A DNA stretch of 64,000 nucleotides, from assembly GCF_011764545.1 (NCBI RefSeq), contig NZ_AP022870.1, forward strand, positions 3,828,001 through 3,892,000, given 5' to 3'. The notes beneath the pieces are model-generated. The model had not been told where the DNA came from. It made no database searches and saw only the letters and a list, made by a program, of their open reading frames with translations. Position 1 is the first letter of the stretch. Every line of letters begins with the position of its first letter. Positions 49,177 to 60,239 of this stretch are shown here, one piece after another. The translations under genes were made by a program, and so were the position numbers. This stretch comes from Phytohabitans flavus (GTDB lineage Bacteria; Actinomycetota; Actinomycetes; Mycobacteriales; Micromonosporaceae).

Positions 49177-50433
49177 TCAGTGGTCGCCGGCCAGGGTGGC
49201 GCGGATGGGGGCGGCCTTGGCAGCTGCCTCGGCGACCTCGGCGTCGGGGTCGCTGCCCCAGGTGATGCCGCCGCCCGCCCACAGGTGCAGCCGTTCCCCG
49301 TCGGCCGCCGCGGTGCGGATGGTCAGGCCCAGGTCGATCCTGTCGTGCCCGACCCACCCGAGCGCGCCCATGCTGGGACCACGCCCGACCGGCTCCAGCG
49401 CGGCGATCTCGGCGAGCGCGGCAAGCTTGGGCGCGCCGGTCACCGAGCCGCCGGGGCACATCGCGCGCAGCAGGTCGGCGAGGCCCAGCCCGGCGGCGGG
49501 CTCGGCGCAGACCACCGACTCGGCCTGCCAAAGATCGCACCAGCGGCGGATCGCGTACAGCTCGTCGACCCGCACCGACCCCGTGCGCGCGACCCTGGCC
49601 AGGTCGTTGCGCTCCAGGTCGACGATCATCACGTGCTCGGCCCGCTCCTTCGCCGACGTGAGCAGCTCGCGCCGCCCCGCCGCGGTCGCCGGGCGCGTCC
49701 CCTTGATCGGCCGGGTCACCACCCGGCCGCCGGACACCTCCACTAGCGTCTCCGGTGAGGCGCACCCGATCGCCCAGCCCGCGCCGGTGAGCACTCCCGC
49801 GTAGCGGGCGCCGCGCAGGCCGGCCAGCCGGCGCAGCGCGGGCAGTGGGTCGCCCAGGTAGGGGGCGGCGGCGTGGCCGACGACGTTCACCTGGTAGACG
49901 TCGCCGCGGGAGATGGCCGCGCGCACCTCCCGCACGGCCTCGGCGTGCGCCGCCGGGGTCCAGCTGGCCTGCCACTCCCCCACCCGCCAGGATGCGGCCG
50001 GGTCGTCAGCGGGCCCGGCCACCGGGCCGGGGATGGCCGGCGCCGGAATCGGTGCGCCGACCCGCGCGTTGACCAGGCCGGGGACGGCGTCGTATGCCAC
50101 GACGACCAGGTCGGGGATGGCAGGCGCCGGGCTGGGCCGGCCGACCGGGGCGCCCGCCGCCCACGCCCCCGCGGCTGCCGACACGAAGACGGACGCGCCG
50201 GCCGCGGCACCGGGGCGGGCCGGCGTGTCGCCGATCCGACCCAGATCGCGCACGGGGAGTCCGTGGCGGTCGAGGAACGTTTGGAGAAGATTGAAGGGAT
50301 CGCCACCGCTGTCGATCCGCCACTCAAGTCGAGAACGCTCTCTGAACACGCCGTGACGGGAAGACTGCGCCCCGCTGACAACGTTGGACTGAGTTGGAAG
50401 CGTTCCCAGTCCGACCGGTCCGAAGTGCCTCAT
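49177..50433 (-). CDS. pabB: chorismate-binding enzyme, aminodeoxychorismate synthase component I (PabB-like)
   Basis: Up to 418 residues of the anthranilate synthase/PabB/isochorismate synthase fold. Key segments are GDVYQVNVVGHA, the TRPIKGTRPAT motif, HVMIVDLERNDLARVARTGS, and GGSVTGAPKLAALAEI, which carries the PIAGT/TGAPK-type catalytic area. These fit PabB best, making 4-amino-4-deoxychorismate for folate with a separate glutaminase. The first 40 residues are poorly conserved-looking; a GTG at 50349 (VFRERSRLEWRID) may be the true start, as no good ribosome-binding site is seen for either. Confidence 0.8.
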   Translation of the reverse strand: MRHFGPVGLGTLPTQSNVVSGAQSSRHGVFRERSRLEWRIDSGGDPFNLLQTFLDRHGLPVRDLGRIGDTPARPGAAAGASVFVSAAAGAWAAGAPVGRPSPAPAIPDLVVVAYDAVPGLVNARVGAPIPAPAIPGPVAGPADDPAASWRVGEWQASWTPAAHAEAVREVRAAISRGDVYQVNVVGHAAAPYLGDPLPALRRLAGLRGARYAGVLTGAGWAIGCASPETLVEVSGGRVVTRPIKGTRPATAAGRRELLTSAKERAEHVMIVDLERNDLARVARTGSVRVDELYAIRRWCDLWQAESVVCAEPAAGLGLADLLRAMCPGGSVTGAPKLAALAEIAALEPVGRGPSMGALGWVGHDRIDLGLTIRTAAADGERLHLWAGGGITWGSDPDAEVAEAAAKAAPIRATLAGDH

Positions 50434-50558
50434 ACGAAGGGTGGATTCTCCCGTGTTAGTGCCATTACTTGTTCGAAAGAGTGTCGTTCTGCTTGGTAGC
50501 GTGCGTCACTGGTCATGTGAACCGTGACACAGCCCCCACAAGCCGTCCGGAGAACCCG

Positions 50559-50759
50559 ATGTGCCCGCACCAAACGCCCTGTCCCTCCGCTGAAGCCACC
50601 GATAGGGAAGCCGCACGCGTCGTCGCATGCTTTCCCGAGCAAGGCTGGAGCCTGCTCTGCAATGGCGTGATCATCTTCGAGGACACCGGCGAGCTCCTGC
50701 CCGACGGTAGGACCATCGCCCCGCACCGCGGCCCGGCCCGCCACGCCCTGGCCGCCTGA
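50559..50759 (+). CDS. small DUF5999 protein
   Basis: A 66-residue protein MCPHQTPCPSAEATDREAAR..., with three clustered-to-scattered Cys (MCPHQTPC and SLLCNGVI) and the conserved end DTGELLPDGRTIAPHR. The sequence matches the actinobacterial DUF5999 family by eye. The GGAG seven bases upstream supports this ATG rather than the earlier one at 50469. Cys and His suggest metal binding, but nothing is known of the role. It is divergent from pabB and convergent with gcvP, with a hairpin in the gap. Confidence 0.8.
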   Translation: MCPHQTPCPSAEATDREAARVVACFPEQGWSLLCNGVIIFEDTGELLPDGRTIAPHRGPARHALAA

Positions 50760-50862
50760 GACAGGGCACGCTCCATCTGAGTGAGCATGCCACCCGCCTC
50801 GCCCCCAACGTTCGCGGGCTGAGGCTCTCGACGGACACTGTCGTCCCTCCCCGTACCCGCGC

Positions 50863-50926
50863 GGTTGATCAGGGAGTTAATGGGGCGACGCGCCGAGCGA
50901 CACGCCCACCAACTCCCTGATCAACT
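50863..50926. repeat. 15-bp perfect hairpin between DUF5999 and gcvP
   Basis: GTTGATCAGGGAGTT (50864-50878) pairs exactly with 50911-50925, with a GC-rich loop of about 32 nt. It resembles the island hairpins in stem length, but no 59-bp repeat is beside it. Confidence 0.85.
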
Positions 50927-50946
50927 CCAGCGAGCGCAGCGAGCCC

Positions 50947-53724
<2,778 letters not shown>

Positions 53725-53779
53725 GGGCGACTCCCGGGAAGGTCGGCTATCCAACCTCCCCCTCTGTCGCACCCAGTGC

Positions 53780-53878
53780 GCTCCAGAGTCGCCTGCCCTC
53801 GCGGTCCTTTTGCCTGAGAGGTTCCGGGGAGGATTTGCCCCTTCGGCGCCGTGTAACGGTCTCTCCCGCGCGGGTAGT
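53780..53878 (-). ncRNA. glycine riboswitch (single aptamer)
   Basis: Read on the minus strand, the leader of gcvP contains CGCGGGAGAGACC, then GCGCCGAAGGGGCAA, CTCTCAGGCAAAAGGACC and CTCTGGAG in the order and spacing of the gcvT-type aptamer. Only one aptamer is visible. About 55 nt separate it from the gcvP ATG, including a possible GTGCG/CGCAC helix for expression control. Binding of glycine normally turns gcv genes on. Confidence 0.9.
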
Positions 53879-53941
53879 ACCGGCGCGTCCAACTTACCAG
53901 CGCCTGTGTTTCGCGGGGGTGACGCCCACTACGGTGGGCGC

Positions 53942-54934
53942 GTGACATACGAAGCCGCGGATGACCGCTACGAATCCATGACCTACCGCCGCGCCGGGCG
54001 CAGCGGGCTCCGGCTGCCGGCGATCTCGCTCGGGCTGTGGCACAACTTCGGCCATGGGCGCCCGCTCGACACGCAGCGGGCGATCCTGCGCCGCGCGTTC
54101 GACCTCGGCGTGACGCACTTCGACCTGGCCAACAACTACGGGCCGCCCGGGGGCGCCGCGGAGGAAAACTTCGGGCGGGTCCTCGCCACGGACTTCCAGG
54201 CGTACCGGGACGAGGTGATCATCTCCTCGAAGGCCGGCTACTACATGTGGCCCGGGCCGTATGGCGAGTGGGGCTCCCGCAAGTACCTGGTCTCCTCGCT
54301 CGACCAGTCGCTGCGCCGGATGGGCCTCGACTACGTGGACATCTTCTACCACCACCGCCCGGACCCGGACACTCCGATCGAGGAGACGATGTCGGCGCTC
54401 GACCACATCGTGCGCTCCGGCAAGGCCCTCTACGTCGGCATCTCCAACTACAACTCGGAGCAGACCGCGGCCGCCGCGGCGGTGCTGCGCGACCTGGGCA
54501 CTCCGCTGCTGATCCACCAGCCGTCGTACTCGATGGTCAACCGGTGGATCGAGCGGGACGGGCTGCTCGGCACCCTGGAGGAGGCGGGCGCGGGGTGCAT
54601 CGCGTTCAGCCCGCTCGCCCAGGGCCTGCTCACCGACCGCTATCTCGCCGGCGTCCCGGTGGACTCGCGGATCGGCACCGGCGGGTTCCTCAAGGAGAGC
54701 GCGCTGACCGAGGAGACGATGGGCAAGGTCCGCGCGCTGGGCGAGATCGCGGCACGCCGTGGGCAGTCCCTCGCCCAGCTCGCGCTCGCCTGGGCGCTCC
54801 GCGACCCGCGCATGACGAGCCTCATCATCGGGGCCAGCAGCGTCGCCCAGCTCGAGGCGAATGTGGCGGCGCTGGACAACCTGGCGTTCACCGACGACGA
54901 GCTGGCGGAAATCGAGAAGTACGCGACCGAGTAG
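53942..54934 (+). CDS. aldo-keto reductase, YghZ/L-glyceraldehyde-3-phosphate reductase type
   Basis: A 330-residue TIM-barrel NADPH reductase. THFDLANNYGPPGGAAEENFGR has the catalytic Asp and Tyr, IISSKAGYYMWPGPYGEWGS the Lys, and YVDIFYHHRPDPDTPIEET the His; LIIGASSVAQLEANVAAL is the cofactor end. The YMWPGPYGEWGSRKYL insertion is typical of the YghZ (AKR14) branch, which reduces L-glyceraldehyde-3-phosphate and methylglyoxal. It starts at GTG 53942 and is divergent from gcvP. Confidence 0.9.
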   Translation: MTYEAADDRYESMTYRRAGRSGLRLPAISLGLWHNFGHGRPLDTQRAILRRAFDLGVTHFDLANNYGPPGGAAEENFGRVLATDFQAYRDEVIISSKAGYYMWPGPYGEWGSRKYLVSSLDQSLRRMGLDYVDIFYHHRPDPDTPIEETMSALDHIVRSGKALYVGISNYNSEQTAAAAAVLRDLGTPLLIHQPSYSMVNRWIERDGLLGTLEEAGAGCIAFSPLAQGLLTDRYLAGVPVDSRIGTGGFLKESALTEETMGKVRALGEIAARRGQSLAQLALAWALRDPRMTSLIIGASSVAQLEANVAALDNLAFTDDELAEIEKYATE

Positions 54935-54945
54935 GGCACCCCCGG

Positions 54946-54971
54946 GAGGGCTCGGCGAAGGTCGAGCCCTC
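54946..54971. terminator. hairpin between AKR and MerR genes
   Basis: A perfect 9-bp stem GAGGGCTCG/CGAGCCCTC with an 8-nt loop lies between convergent genes. It overlaps the MerR stop codon by 2 bp. Confidence 0.75.
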
Positions 54972-55542
54972 AGCCGGCGCGGCGGCGGGCCCGGCGGGCG
55001 GCGAGCTCGTCGCCCACGGCGCCCGCGTCCGCCGCATCCTCTTCCTCGGCGAGCTCTGTGGTCACCGGGGCGCCGGCGGCCGGCTCGGCGGGCAGGTGCG
55101 AGAGCGAGCCCTGGATCTCCTTGAAGGCGCCGCCGATCGCGATGCCGAAGACGCCCTGGCCGCCCTGGAGCAGGTCGACGACCTCCTCCGGCGAACGGCA
55201 CTCGTACACCGTCGTGCCGTCCGAGATCATCGTGATGCCGGCCAGGTCGCCGACGCCGCGGGAGCGGAGGGTGTCGATCGCCTTCCGGATGTTCTGCAAG
55301 GAGACGCCGGCGTCGAGCAGCCGCTTGACCACCTTGAGGACCACCAGGTCGCGGAACGAGTACAGGCGCTGCGTGCCCGACCCTGACGCGTCCCGGATGC
55401 TCGGCACCACCAGGGCGGTGCGCGCCCAGTAGTCGAGCTGGCGGTAGCTGATCCCGACCGCGTGGCAGGCGGTCACACCGCGATATCCGACGGTGTCGAC
55501 CTCTACGCCGCCCTCGGCGACGGAGGAGGAACCCTCATCCAT
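54970..55542 (-). CDS. MerR-family regulator (Rv1830-like)
   Basis: A 190-residue regulator. The MerR winged helix is GVTACHAVGISYRQLDYWAR followed by LVVPSIRDASGSGTQRLYSF and DLVVLKVVKRLLDAGVSLQN. A C-terminal region follows with ISDGTTVYECRSPEEVVDLL and an acidic tail. It matches the second MerR gene in the conserved actinobacterial cluster gcvP - MerR - BFN - MerR - garA - gcvH. The ATG at 55542 was chosen from the conserved start MDEGSSS. Target promoters are not seen. Confidence 0.85.
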   Translation of the reverse strand: MDEGSSSVAEGGVEVDTVGYRGVTACHAVGISYRQLDYWARTALVVPSIRDASGSGTQRLYSFRDLVVLKVVKRLLDAGVSLQNIRKAIDTLRSRGVGDLAGITMISDGTTVYECRSPEEVVDLLQGGQGVFGIAIGGAFKEIQGSLSHLPAEPAAGAPVTTELAEEEDAADAGAVGDELAARRARRRAG

Positions 55543-55699
55543 GTGGCAACCTCCCAAACGGGGCTGTGCTGGCCGCGCTCGCTGTGCTCGCGAAGCCCTT
55601 CCGAGCCGGGCCAACGGCGCCAACCCTATAGCGCACCTGGAGGGTTGCCGGGGAGGCTTTCGTGCGACACGCCGCCTGCGGGCGACGAGTCACACACCT

Positions 55700-56164
55700 C
55701 TACCCCGCGAAGTCCTCCGGGCGCACCTGCTCCAGGAACTCCCGGAACTTCTCCACCTCGTCTTCCTGCTCATCCGGAATGACGATGCCGGCCTCACTCA
55801 GCACCTGGTCCGAGCAGCGGATCGGGGCACCCACACGGAGCGCCAGCGCGATCGAGTCGCTCGGCCGGGCGGAGACGCGGAGTCCGTCGCCGATCAGCAG
55901 GTCGGCGTAGAACACGTTTTCCTTCAATTCCGTGATCTCGACCGCGCGCAACGGGGCCTTCAAAGCCGCCAGTATGTCGCGCAATAGGTCGTGTGTAAGT
56001 GGCCGGGCCGGTTTGACGCCCTGCTGCTCGTACGCGATCGCGGTGGCCTCGACCGCACCGATCCAGATCGGCAGGTAACGGTCGCCCTCGACCTCCCTGA
56101 GCAGCACGATCGGCTGGTTGCTGGGCAGCTCCACCCGCACCCCGACCACGCTCAGCTCGCGCAC
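55700..56164 (-). CDS. bifunctional nuclease (BFN) domain protein
   Basis: A 154-residue protein with the BFN/DUF151 fold: VRELSVVGVRVELPSNQPIV, GDRYLPIWIGAVEATAIAYE, RPLTHDLLRDILAALKAPLR and SARPSDSIALALRVGAPI. Some members have DNase/RNase activity, but activity here is unproven. The GTG at 56164 follows GGAGG at a short spacing. It lies between the two MerR genes as in mycobacteria (Rv1829). Confidence 0.85.
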   Translation of the reverse strand: MRELSVVGVRVELPSNQPIVLLREVEGDRYLPIWIGAVEATAIAYEQQGVKPARPLTHDLLRDILAALKAPLRAVEITELKENVFYADLLIGDGLRVSARPSDSIALALRVGAPIRCSDQVLSEAGIVIPDEQEDEVEKFREFLEQVRPEDFAG

Positions 56165-56240
56165 CGCCGCCTCCGTGTGGTTGTGTCTTCCCGCCCTCAC
56201 CGTCACGGTACACGGACCGCCGGTGGCCCGTCCCCCGCGG

Positions 56241-56273
56241 TTTGTGTCAACGACACGTAGCCGTTGACACAAA
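56241..56273. promoter_or_regulatory. 12-bp inverted repeat between ftsR and BFN gene
   Basis: TTTGTGTCAACG and CGTTGACACAAA flank a 9-nt spacer, 5 bp beyond the ftsR stop. It may be an attenuating hairpin or an operator, and it starts like the TTTGTGA-class hairpins. Confidence 0.65.
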
Positions 56274-56278
56274 AGAAC

Positions 56279-56986
56279 TCATCGCCCCATTGCCTCACGC
56301 AGTCCCACCCGTACCAGTGCCGCGTGCAACTGCTGTGAGAGGCGCACCAGGTCATCGGCGGTATGGTCGGCGCGGGCCCGTGCGGCCGGGTCATTCTGCC
56401 GCGCCAGCGGCGCCAGCAGCTGGGTGAAGAGACCCACCTCACGGTCGGCCGCCGAGCGGAAGGCGCGCAGGTGCCGGGGCTCGATCCCGAACGCGGCGAG
56501 GCCGGCCACCGCCTTGGCGATGGCGAGGCCGTCCGCGTCGTAGCGCCCCGGGGCGATCGGGGTGAGCAGCCCCAGCCGCTCGATCTCGGTGAGGGTGGTT
56601 TCGTCCAGCCCCGAGCGCTCGACGAGCTGCTCGCGGCTCAGGCGCGAGTCACCCTCCGGAGCGGGGCCCACGGCCACGAGGCGCACCGGCGCGGGCGCGG
56701 CGGCGTCGCGCGAGGCGAGCTGGTCGCGGATCACCTTCAGCGGCAGGTACTGGTCACGCTGGGCGCTCAGCACGAACCGCAGGCGCGACACGTCCTCCCA
56801 GCTGTACTTGCGGTAGCCGGCCGCCGTGCGGCGTGGCTCGACGAGCCCCTCGGCCTCCAGAAAGCGCAGCTTGGAGATTGTGGTGTCGGGAAACTCCGAA
56901 CGCAGCTCGGCAAGCACCTCACCGATGCTCATCAACGCCGGCGGGGGCGTTGGCGACCCCGCCGACGACGCTGGCGAAGCCGACAC
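56279..56986 (-). CDS. ftsR: MerR-family regulator FtsR-like
   Basis: A 235-residue regulator of the FtsR/Rv1828 type, which activates ftsZ in corynebacteria. The winged helix is MSIGEVLAELRSEFPDTTIS and LRFLEAEGLVEPRRTAAGYR with DVSRLRFVLSAQRDQYLPLK. The second half is all-helical (LSREQLVERSGLDETTLTEI). The GTG at 56986 gives a proline-rich N-terminus; the ATG at 56932 is a good alternative. It begins 4 bp after the garA stop, so it is in one operon with it. Confidence 0.85.
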   Translation of the reverse strand: MSASPASSAGSPTPPPALMSIGEVLAELRSEFPDTTISKLRFLEAEGLVEPRRTAAGYRKYSWEDVSRLRFVLSAQRDQYLPLKVIRDQLASRDAAAPAPVRLVAVGPAPEGDSRLSREQLVERSGLDETTLTEIERLGLLTPIAPGRYDADGLAIAKAVAGLAAFGIEPRHLRAFRSAADREVGLFTQLLAPLARQNDPAARARADHTADDLVRLSQQLHAALVRVGLREAMGR

Positions 56987-56989
56987 CTG

Positions 56990-57436
56990 CTACCTGACGT
57001 CCTCGTCCGGGCGCGGCCCGGCGATGAACACCAGCCGGAACTTGCCGATCTGCACCTCGTCCCCATTGCTGAGGGTGGCCGCCTCGACCCGCTCGCGGTT
57101 GACATACGTCCCGTTGAGGCTCCCCACGTCGCGCACGGTGAAGGTACCGCCGTCGCGGTGGAACTCCGCGTGCCGCCGCGAGACCGTCACGTCGTCGAGG
57201 AAGATGTCGCTGTCCGGGTGGCGCCCGCTTGTCGTCACGTCATGGTCGAGCAGGAAGCGCGCGCCCGCATTCGGACCCCGCCGGACGACGAGCAACGCCA
57301 TGCCGGGCGGCAGCGAGCCGGACATGCGGCTCGGCACCACGTCCGCGTCGGGACCCTCGAGAACCTCGTCGAGCGAACCGAGGTTCAGCGTGGACGTGAC
57401 GTCGAGTGGGGGAAACTCGTCGTCTGGGCGAGTCAT
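56990..57436 (-). CDS. garA: FHA-domain regulator GarA
   Basis: A 148-residue protein with an N-terminal phospho-acceptor segment (DVTSTLNLG, in place of the ETTS of mycobacteria) and an FHA domain: LLVVRRGPNAGARFLLDHDV, SGRHPDSDIFLDDVTVSRRH and VGSLNGTYVNRERV, with the pThr-binding Arg/Ser/Asn. GarA is known to bind and inhibit 2-oxoglutarate-using enzymes until PknB-type kinases phosphorylate it. It lies between gcvH and ftsR. Confidence 0.9.
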   Translation of the reverse strand: MTRPDDEFPPLDVTSTLNLGSLDEVLEGPDADVVPSRMSGSLPPGMALLVVRRGPNAGARFLLDHDVTTSGRHPDSDIFLDDVTVSRRHAEFHRDGGTFTVRDVGSLNGTYVNRERVEAATLSNGDEVQIGKFRLVFIAGPRPDEDVR

Positions 57437-57555
57437 CTGACCACCTCACGGATCTATTCGGGCAGCGCTGAAACAACGGTTCCGGCTCGACTGGGCGAGC
57501 CTAGCCAGCGCCGAAATAAAGGGTCAACCAGACGCGCGGGCAAAGCCACGCAGTG

Positions 57556-57936
57556 TCAGCTCGCCGTCAGATCACGGTACGCCGCAGCGGTCAACAGCCC
57601 GTCGACTGCGGCCGGATCGGCCGGCTCGATCTCGACAAGCCAACCCTCGCCGTACGGGTCGGTGTTGATGACCTCCGGCTCCTCGACCAGCTTCTCGTTG
57701 CGCGCGACAACCGTGCCCGTGAGCGGCGCGTAGATCTCCGACACGCTCTTGGTCGACTCGACCTCGCCGAACGCCTCCCCCGCCGCCACGGCCGCACCGG
57801 GGTCGGGCAGCTGGACGTAGACGATGTCGCCGAGCGCGTCCTGGGCGAAGTGGGTGATACCCACCCTGACCGGCCCACCGCTCGTCCCGGCCACCCACTC
57901 GTGCTCGGCCGTGTATCGCAGGTCCTCGGGGATCAC
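57556..57936 (-). CDS. gcvH: glycine cleavage system H protein
   Basis: A 126-residue lipoyl carrier. MIPEDLRYTAEHEWVAG is the standard N-terminus, GITHFAQDALGDIVYVQLP follows, and the lipoyl lysine is in FGEVESTKSVSEIYAP. It shuttles the aminomethyl group from gcvP to gcvT. About 120 bp separate it from garA and 15 bp from the DUF881 gene stop upstream, so it may be cotranscribed with that gene. Confidence 0.95.
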   Translation of the reverse strand: MIPEDLRYTAEHEWVAGTSGGPVRVGITHFAQDALGDIVYVQLPDPGAAVAAGEAFGEVESTKSVSEIYAPLTGTVVARNEKLVEEPEVINTDPYGEGWLVEIEPADPAAVDGLLTAAAYRDLTAS

Positions 57937-57951
57937 TGGCGGTCCTTAAGG

Positions 57952-58881
57952 TCAGGAGGTGGGGCGAGCGTGCTGGAGGCTGGTCGGAGCACGGAGGGCC
58001 GACACGTCGACCACATCGTGCTCTTGGACGATCACCGTACCGTTGTCGTTTCCCACCGACTCCACCACCCCGCCAGGTATCTTCAGCGCGGTCTCCATGG
58101 TCCGAGGCTCGCCGATGACCGTGATCGTGTAAGGGGCGGAGAGCTTGCGCCCGTCCACCTCGATGCCACCATCCCGGTCGAGAAACCAGGTCGAGGCCAC
58201 GATCCGCGCCGCCGTACCGTCGGCGCCGCTGATCTGCATCGCCTCCGCGCCGGCGCCGCGCAGCTCCTGCACCGCGTCGAGGATCGCCGAGGCCTCGATC
58301 CGGTCCGAACCCTCCTGGAACACCACGGTCAGCCCCGGCCCCCGCGCCGGCAGCGTGCCGGCGAGCACGCCGAGCTCGTCCGCCCGCCGGGTGGCCTCGT
58401 CGAGCGCCGCCTGCCGCCCCTCCGCACCCGAGGTGAGCTGGCGCTGGCTGTCCTCCAGGTCGGCGATTTCGCCGCGCAGCCGCTCCTCGCGCGCCTCCAG
58501 GTCGGAGAGGATGCGCACCAGGTCCTCCTGCCGCGCGGACGCGAGGCCGGAGTCGGCTGTGTTGCTCTTGACCTGTACCACCAGCGTGAAGCCGAGCAGC
58601 GCGAGCAGCACGGCGATGACCACGGTGGCCGAGCTGACCCGCCGCTTGGCCGCCGCCGGCCGCGCACTCTCCGCGCGCTCACCATCAGGCAAAGCTTCAG
58701 CTGGTACGGGCGCCGCGTCACCGGGCGCGGTCTGCGGCTCGGGCTCGGGGCGGGGCTCCGGCAGCCGCTGCGTCTCCTCGGTGTCAGGCTTCGGCGGTCC
58801 GGGCAGCCGCTGGGTCTCCGCGTCAGCGTCCCCGTCCGCCTCCGGCCACCCGGTACCCGATGGCTTGTGCCCTTCGCTCAC
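57952..58881 (-). CDS. DUF881 family membrane-anchored coiled-coil protein (Rv1825-like)
   Basis: A 309-residue protein with a proline-rich cytoplasmic N-terminus, one membrane helix (ATVVIAVLLALLGFTLVVQV), a coiled coil (SARQEDLVRILSDLEAREER) and a DUF881 domain (AGTLPARGPGLTVVFQEGSD to MQISGADGTAARI). Family members sit next to gcvH in actinobacteria and their role at the envelope is unknown. The GTG at 58881 (VSEGHKPSG) is a choice; the frame stays open upstream. Confidence 0.8.
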   Translation of the reverse strand: MSEGHKPSGTGWPEADGDADAETQRLPGPPKPDTEETQRLPEPRPEPEPQTAPGDAAPVPAEALPDGERAESARPAAAKRRVSSATVVIAVLLALLGFTLVVQVKSNTADSGLASARQEDLVRILSDLEAREERLRGEIADLEDSQRQLTSGAEGRQAALDEATRRADELGVLAGTLPARGPGLTVVFQEGSDRIEASAILDAVQELRGAGAEAMQISGADGTAARIVASTWFLDRDGGIEVDGRKLSAPYTITVIGEPRTMETALKIPGGVVESVGNDNGTVIVQEHDVVDVSALRAPTSLQHARPTS

Positions 58882-58966
58882 GGCCGTCCTCGCTTCGCTG
58901 CGGGCGGCCGCGAGGCTCCAAGTCGGCTGTGCCCGATGATTCGCTCGCTGCGCTCGCTCATGTCTT

Positions 58967-59299
58967 CTATGCCTTGAAGAGCCGCCGGCGGATGGCCGCC
59001 ACGTTGCCGAAGATCCGCACGCCGAGCACCACGACCACGCCGGTGGAGAGCTGCCCGCCCACGCCGAGCTGGTCACCCAGGTACACGATCAGGGCCGCGA
59101 CAAGCACGTTCGAGATGAACGAGATGACGAACTGCTTGTCGTCGAAGATCCCGTCGAGCCGGGCGCGGACGCCCCCGAACACGGCGTCGAGCGCGGCCAC
59201 CACCGCGATCGGCAGGTACGGCTGGAGCGCCGCCGGCACCGTCGGGTCCAGCAGCACGCCGAGCACGATGCCGGCGGCCAGGGCGAGTACCGCGATCAT
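58967..59299 (-). CDS. sbp: small basic protein (sbp, Rv1824-like)
   Basis: A 110-residue membrane protein with three hydrophobic segments (MIAVLALAAGIVLGVLLDPT, IAVVAALDAVFGGVRARLDG, and FISNVLVAALIVYLGDQLG), as in the DUF1290 small basic protein family. It lies between the two DUF881 genes in the usual order. Its function is unknown; the conserved neighbourhood links it to cell division or envelope tasks. Confidence 0.85.
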   Translation of the reverse strand: MIAVLALAAGIVLGVLLDPTVPAALQPYLPIAVVAALDAVFGGVRARLDGIFDDKQFVISFISNVLVAALIVYLGDQLGVGGQLSTGVVVVLGVRIFGNVAAIRRRLFKA

Positions 59300-59330
59300 G
59301 CGGCGCTCCCAGGGCCTGCGTAGGGGTGCT

Positions 59331-60239
59331 TCATTTCCCGCCTTCCGTGGTGCGAGGGGTGGGCGTGGCGGTGGGCGACGGCGTCGCGTAGCGCAGCTGC
59401 GGGTCCGACGCGGCCGGGAGCGTGAGGTCATCGACCCCGCGTACCGAGAAGGACATGCCCTCGTCCTCCACCAGCGCCCGGAAAAGCCGTGCCGTCGCGC
59501 TGTCCTTGAAGTCGTCCTCCATCTCGTCGGGTCCGATCGCGCGCACCACGTACGGGCGGTTGACCGGCCGGAAGTCGACCAGGATAGCCGAGCCGGCCGC
59601 CCGGATGGTCGAGGTGGCCGTGAGCCGCTGGTCGTTGATCGAGATGGCCTCGGCGCCGGCGCTCCACAGCGCGTTCGCGACCTCCTGAAGGTCGCGGTCG
59701 AGCACCCGGCCGAGGTCGGGCTTGCCGGCGCCGGTGACCGCGTCGACCGCGTCCGGCGCGTCGTCCAGCCGCACCTCCACGCCGTCACCGCGCACCCGGG
59801 CCAGCCCGGCGGCCGCCTCCTGGTCGCGCAGTCTCGCCGCGTCGCGGTCGTCCAGCACCGCGTCGCGCTGGCGGGACACCTCGTCGCGCAGCTGGTCGGC
59901 GTCGCGCTGGAGGTCGTCGGTGGCCGCCTGGCGCTGCTCGATCTGCTCGACCAGGCCGGCCCGCGCCTGGCTGCGGGAGGGCTCCTCGGCCATCGTCTGC
60001 CGGTACGCCACCACGAGCAGGAAACCGACCACCACCAGCGTCAACGCGCTCACCACGCGGATGCCGGTGGCCTGCCAGCCGCGCGGCTCGCCGGTGAGGG
60101 CCTTGCGCTTGGCCGCGTCCGCGTACCCCTGGTCGAGCGGGTTGCGGAACAGGTCGGTGAGGAAGTCCGGCGTGTACACCCGGGGCTGTTCCTGCTGCTG
60201 CTCGCTCCGCTCGCGCGGGTCCTGGGCCTGCTCGCTCAC
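59331..60239 (-). CDS. DUF881 family membrane-anchored coiled-coil protein (Rv1823-like)
   Basis: A 302-residue paralogue of the DUF881 protein at 57952: a polar N-terminus, one membrane helix (VSALTLVVVGFLLVVAYRQT), a coiled coil (QIEQRQAATDDLQRDADQLR) and the DUF881 domain (RGDGVEVRLDDAPDAVDAVT, then ALWSAGAEAISINDQRL). The GTG at 60239 overlaps the pgsA stop as GTGA. Both DUF881 genes flank sbp, which suggests they act together. Confidence 0.85.
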   Translation of the reverse strand: MSEQAQDPRERSEQQQEQPRVYTPDFLTDLFRNPLDQGYADAAKRKALTGEPRGWQATGIRVVSALTLVVVGFLLVVAYRQTMAEEPSRSQARAGLVEQIEQRQAATDDLQRDADQLRDEVSRQRDAVLDDRDAARLRDQEAAAGLARVRGDGVEVRLDDAPDAVDAVTGAGKPDLGRVLDRDLQEVANALWSAGAEAISINDQRLTATSTIRAAGSAILVDFRPVNRPYVVRAIGPDEMEDDFKDSATARLFRALVEDEGMSFSVRGVDDLTLPAASDPQLRYATPSPTATPTPRTTEGGK

